Shown piece after piece: positions 61,131 through 64,000 of a stretch of 64,000 nt of DNA (positions are counted from its first letter, which is position 1; each line of letters opens with the position of its first letter). The position numbers and the translations under genes were made by a program. The stretch spans positions 2,294,001 through 2,358,000 of the forward strand of contig NZ_CP043430.1 in the NCBI RefSeq assembly GCF_008271365.1, in the 5' to 3' direction. Origin of the DNA: Microbacterium sp. 1S1 (GTDB lineage: Bacteria > Actinomycetota > Actinomycetes > Actinomycetales > Microbacteriaceae). The notes under the pieces are model-generated. The model was not told the origin of the DNA. It was given only the letters and a program-made list of their open reading frames with translations, and did no database searches.

Positions 61131-61996
61131 TGACGGAGCAGCGTGGGGGCGATTCCGAACGGATCGCCCCCATCATCCCTCTCTTCGGCGGCTCAGCACG
61201 ACACGATGGGTCGTCTGCGGCGCACGCGGACAGAGCCCCCGCACGCGAGCGTGGACGGAGCGTGCGGTCGGATGAGGGTGCGGGAGTATGGCGCTCGACC
61301 TGGGACGAGCCCGCGAAGGCACCGTCCCGGGTGGACGATGGGGACGGATCGCCCAGTGCGCGCCATCCTGCTCGCGGAGCGGCCGCCCGGGCTGCTGCCT
61401 CGGGTGCAGGCAAGGGCAGGCTGCGCGCCGTTAACGACCCGTCTCGGGTGGCGGGCACGGAGGAGGCCGGAGAGAGCGGTCCCTCGGCGGAGGAGATCCG
61501 TTCCGCGGCGGAGGAGTCGTTGGTGCGAAAGCTCCGTACGAGGTCACTGTCCGTCTCCGAAGCCCGCCTGGTGCTGAAAGGACACGGCCTGGACGCGGAC
61601 GGGATCGAAGACGTGATCGACGACTTCGTCCGGCGAGGCTATCTCGACGACGCTGTGCTCGCAGAGCTTCTCGTCACGTCAGGCGTCGAGCGCAAGGGAC
61701 AGGGGAGGGTCGCGCTGTCGCGCGCGCTGGCGCAGCGAGGGATTCCGCGCGAGATCATCGACGCCGCTCTTGACGAACTCCCGGACGACGATGCGGAGCG
61801 GGCACTGGAGTTCGCGCGAGGCAAAGCACGCTCGATGGGGCGACTCGACCCGGACGCGGCGTTGCGGCGGTTGGTCGGGCAGCTGGCACGCCGTGGGTAT
61901 GGAGGCGCCGTCGCCATGAACGCCGCGAAGACGGCACTGCGAGAAGCGTCGTTCGGGAGCGGCGCCTCCGGTGTCCGGTTCGTGGATTCCGACTGA
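61130..61996 (+). CDS. recX: Regulatory protein RecX
   Basis: Modulator that inhibits RecA filaments; 288 residues, longer than usual (about 170) because of a 125-residue N-terminal extension rich in Ser, Arg, Gly and Ala that looks disordered. The RecX three-helix repeats start at about 130: [38 protein letters not shown] and [23 protein letters not shown] 61130 overlaps the recA stop by one base (TGATG). An internal start would give the usual size, but none has a ribosome-binding site that I can see. Confidence 0.9.
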   Translation: MTEQRGGDSERIAPIIPLFGGSARHDGSSAAHADRAPARERGRSVRSDEGAGVWRSTWDEPAKAPSRVDDGDGSPSARHPARGAAARAAASGAGKGRLRAVNDPSRVAGTEEAGESGPSAEEIRSAAEESLVRKLRTRSLSVSEARLVLKGHGLDADGIEDVIDDFVRRGYLDDAVLAELLVTSGVERKGQGRVALSRALAQRGIPREIIDAALDELPDDDAERALEFARGKARSMGRLDPDAALRRLVGQLARRGYGGAVAMNAAKTALREASFGSGASGVRFVDSD

Positions 61997-62028
61997 CGAA
62001 CCCGGAGGGCAGCTTCCGAGGACGCTCG

Positions 62029-62043
62029 TACAATGGGAGGATC
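62029..62043 (+). promoter_or_regulatory. Promoter of miaB
   Basis: TACAAT (62029-62034) and 9 nt (containing GGGAGG) precede ATG 62044. A very short leader or leaderless transcript is expected. Confidence 0.55.
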
Positions 62044-63588
62044 ATGACTATCCCCCGCAGCGAACCGACGATCATCCGCGCGTCGTCAGCGGCCATCGAT
62101 GACGACGGGCGCCAGCGATCCTACGAAGTGCGCACGTTCGGTTGTCAGATGAACGTCCACGACTCCGAGCGTCTGTCGGGCTCCCTGGAGAGCGCCGGCT
62201 ACGTCCGTGCGGAGGCCGGAACCGAAGCTGACGTCGTGATCATCAACACCTGCGCTGTTCGGGACAATGCCGCCGGCAAGCTCTACGGCACCCTCGGACA
62301 CCTGGCTGCCGTCAAGCGCCGTAAGGCGGGCATGCAGATCGCGGTCGGCGGCTGCCTCGCTCAGATGGACAAGCAGGCCGTGCTGGACAAGGCGCCCTGG
62401 GTCGACGTGGTCTTCGGCACGCACAACATGGGCTCTCTGCCGGGGCTGCTCGAGCGGGCTCGCCACAACGGGGATGCCGAACTGGAGATCCTCGAATCCC
62501 TCGAGGTGTTCCCTTCGACGCTGCCCACCAAGCGCGATTCCGCGCACAGCGGCTGGGTGTCGATCTCCGTCGGCTGCAACAACACGTGCACCTTCTGCAT
62601 CGTCCCGAGTCTGCGGGGCAAGGAGAAGGACCGCCGTCCGGGAGACATCCTCAATGAGATCCGTCTCCTCGTCGAGGACGGTGCCATCGAGGTGACGCTC
62701 CTCGGTCAGAACGTGAACTCCTACGGCGTCGAGTTCGGCGACCGCCAGGCGTTCGGCAAGTTGCTGCGCGCCGCCGGGGAGATCGAGGGTCTGGAGCGTA
62801 TCCGCTTCACGAGTCCGCACCCCGCCGCCTTCACGGACGATGTGATCGAGGCGATGGCAGAGACTCCGGCGGTCATGCCGCAGCTCCACATGCCGCTGCA
62901 GTCCGGCAGCGACCGGATCCTCAAGGCCATGCGACGCTCTTACCGCAGCGAGAGATTCCTCGGCATCCTGGATCGGGTCCGTGAGCGCATCCCGCACGCG
63001 GCCATCACGACCGACATCATCGTCGGGTTCCCGGGAGAGACGGAGGAGGACTTCGAGGACACGATGCGCGTCGTCGAGCAGTCGCGATTCTCCGGCGCGT
63101 TCACCTTCCAGTACTCGATCCGCGAGGGGACCCCGGCGGCGACCATGCCGGACCAGGTGCCCAAGGAGGTCGTGCAGGCCCGCTACGACCGGCTGCTCGC
63201 GCTGCAGGAGCGCATCTCGCTGGAAGAGAACCAGAAGCAGGTCGGTCGCCGGATCGAGGTGCTCGTCTCCACGGGTGAGGGCAAGAAGGACACGGAGACC
63301 CGTCGTCTCACCGGCCGCGCCGAGGACAACCGGCTCGTGCATTTCGAGGTGACCCCGGGGTCGGAGCAGCCGCGACCCGGCGATGTCGTCACCGTGACCG
63401 TCACGCATGCCGCTCCCTTCCACCTTCTCGCCGATGATCCGACGGGGGCTCCGCTCCGCATCCGTCGGACGCGCGGCGGCGATGCGTGGGATCGCGCACA
63501 GGCCGAGTCGTGTGCCGTGCCGGCGCCGAGCGACGGTGCGCCGCGCGCCGTCTCGCTCGGCCTGCCGACCCTCCGCGTCGGGGTGTGA
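62044..63588 (+). CDS. miaB: tRNA-2-methylthio-N6-dimethylallyladenosine synthase
   Basis: Radical-SAM methylthiotransferase acting on A37 of tRNAs after MiaA; 514 residues. The N-terminal UPF0004 domain carries three cluster Cys ([28 protein letters not shown]). The radical-SAM motif is [18 protein letters not shown] (CxxxCxxC). The C-terminal TRAM domain is about 375-445, followed by about 70 extra residues that look disordered. The stop overlaps the miaA GTG, so the two steps of ms2i6A synthesis are coupled. Confidence 0.97.
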   Translation: MTIPRSEPTIIRASSAAIDDDGRQRSYEVRTFGCQMNVHDSERLSGSLESAGYVRAEAGTEADVVIINTCAVRDNAAGKLYGTLGHLAAVKRRKAGMQIAVGGCLAQMDKQAVLDKAPWVDVVFGTHNMGSLPGLLERARHNGDAELEILESLEVFPSTLPTKRDSAHSGWVSISVGCNNTCTFCIVPSLRGKEKDRRPGDILNEIRLLVEDGAIEVTLLGQNVNSYGVEFGDRQAFGKLLRAAGEIEGLERIRFTSPHPAAFTDDVIEAMAETPAVMPQLHMPLQSGSDRILKAMRRSYRSERFLGILDRVRERIPHAAITTDIIVGFPGETEEDFEDTMRVVEQSRFSGAFTFQYSIREGTPAATMPDQVPKEVVQARYDRLLALQERISLEENQKQVGRRIEVLVSTGEGKKDTETRRLTGRAEDNRLVHFEVTPGSEQPRPGDVVTVTVTHAAPFHLLADDPTGAPLRIRRTRGGDAWDRAQAESCAVPAPSDGAPRAVSLGLPTLRVGV

Positions 63589-64000
63589 CCGCGCCACGGC
63601 TCTGGGCCGTCGTCGGCGCGACCGGCACGGGCAAGAGCGAGCTGGCGCTCGACCTCGCGGAAGAGCTTCGTCGCCGCGGTAACCGGGCGGAGATCGTCAA
63701 CGCCGACGCGATGCAGCTCTATCGCGGCATGGACATCGGCACGGCGAAGGTGCCCGAGTCCGAGCGCCGTGGCATCCCCCACCATCTCCTCGACGTTCGG
63801 GAGATCACGGAGGAGGCGGCCGTCGCCTGGTATCAGCCGCTCGCACGCGACGCCGTGCGGCGCATCCACGCGGCGGGCGGCGACGCGATCCTCGTCGGCG
63901 GATCCGGGCTGTACGTGTCCAGCGTCGTCTACGAGTTCCATTTTCCGCCCCGGGATCCTGCGATCCGCGCACGGTTGGAGCAGGACCTCGAGCGCGACGG
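63585..64000 (+). CDS. miaA: tRNA dimethylallyltransferase (3' truncated by window)
   Basis: Transfers a dimethylallyl group to A37 of tRNAs reading U-starting codons. 138 residues are present before the window ends. P-loop [17 protein letters not shown] at residues 9-25, [18 protein letters not shown] with the catalytic Asp, and the family's [11 protein letters not shown] and GGSGLYV blocks. The start is GTG 63585, overlapping the miaB stop (GTGA), with no separate promoter visible. Confidence 0.95.
   Translation, partial: MTAPRLWAVVGATGTGKSELALDLAEELRRRGNRAEIVNADAMQLYRGMDIGTAKVPESERRGIPHHLLDVREITEEAAVAWYQPLARDAVRRIHAAGGDAILVGGSGLYVSSVVYEFHFPPRDPAIRARLEQDLERD

Noticed and set aside
1..64000. 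tRNA, rRNA, insertion sequences, integrases or phage genes
   Set aside because: I looked for T-loop GGTTCRANYCC-like stretches, transposase or integrase motifs and long direct repeats and found none that I could support.

Overview
The window is high-GC, gene-dense DNA from the chromosome of a Gram-positive actinobacterium. It is most likely a member of the Microbacteriaceae, close to Microbacterium. I infer this from the strong G/C third-position bias, the Pro/Gly-rich IF2 N-terminus, the pgsA-cinA-clgR-DUF3046-recA-recX-miaB-miaA order, DUF4395/DUF5302/AbiEi-DUF559 proteins of actinobacterial type, and the many apparently leaderless genes. I saw no rRNA, tRNA, insertion sequence, prophage or CRISPR array.

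The backbone is the conserved actinobacterial run infB-rbfA-truB-ribF-rpsO-pnp-dapB-thyA/folA-dapA-rnj-ftsK-pgsA-cinA-clgR-recA-recX-miaB-miaA. It is opened up by insertions. An LAL-type LuxR regulator and mutY lie between rbfA and truB (2.9-6.1 kb). Two small membrane proteins lie between truB and ribF (7.0-7.9 kb). An SNF2 helicase, pfkA, an AbiEi/DUF559 gene in a repeat field, prolyl oligopeptidase, PiT phosphate transport, a phosphodiesterase, aspA, an FAH hydrolase, a PrsW protease, an FKBP, YceI and an MFS exporter lie between ribF and rpsO (8.8-25.5 kb). Between rpsO and pnp (25.9-42.8 kb) are a 2OG oxygenase, the efeUOB iron importer, a serine hydrolase/acyltransferase pair, a luciferase-like monooxygenase with its FMN reductase, a citrate/C4-dicarboxylate two-component system with its DctA-type carrier, a DedA protein, a glycosyltransferase-SGNH fusion and a UDP-glucose dehydrogenase. 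From 47 kb on the backbone is nearly uninterrupted.

Functional groups are clear. Translation and RNA turnover: infB, rbfA, truB, rpsO, pnp, rnj, miaB, miaA. DNA repair and SOS: mutY, recA with a LexA box, recX, clgR. Lysine/cell-wall and folate synthesis: dapA, dapB, thyA, folA. Iron import: efeUOB behind a metalloregulator-like operator. Dicarboxylate sensing and uptake: the two-component system and dctA. Redox: a membrane thioredoxin with DUF4395, and OsmC.

The points I find most worth attention are these. (1) Two fields of degenerate 18-bp tandem repeats (core GCCTGATNYCGCG) flank the AbiEi/DUF559 nuclease-like gene. (2) About fifteen genes share a start architecture, TANNNT then 6-7 nt then the start codon, that predicts leaderless transcripts. 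(3) A predicted leaderless 7-codon upstream ORF overlaps the GTG of an MFS exporter. (4) An aldo/keto-reductase-fold protein has all four catalytic tetrad positions replaced. (5) A GT4 glycosyltransferase is fused to an SGNH esterase. (6) 16-bp inverted repeats frame the divergent citrate-regulator/dctA promoter region. All functional statements come from reading sequence motifs; no database search was possible.
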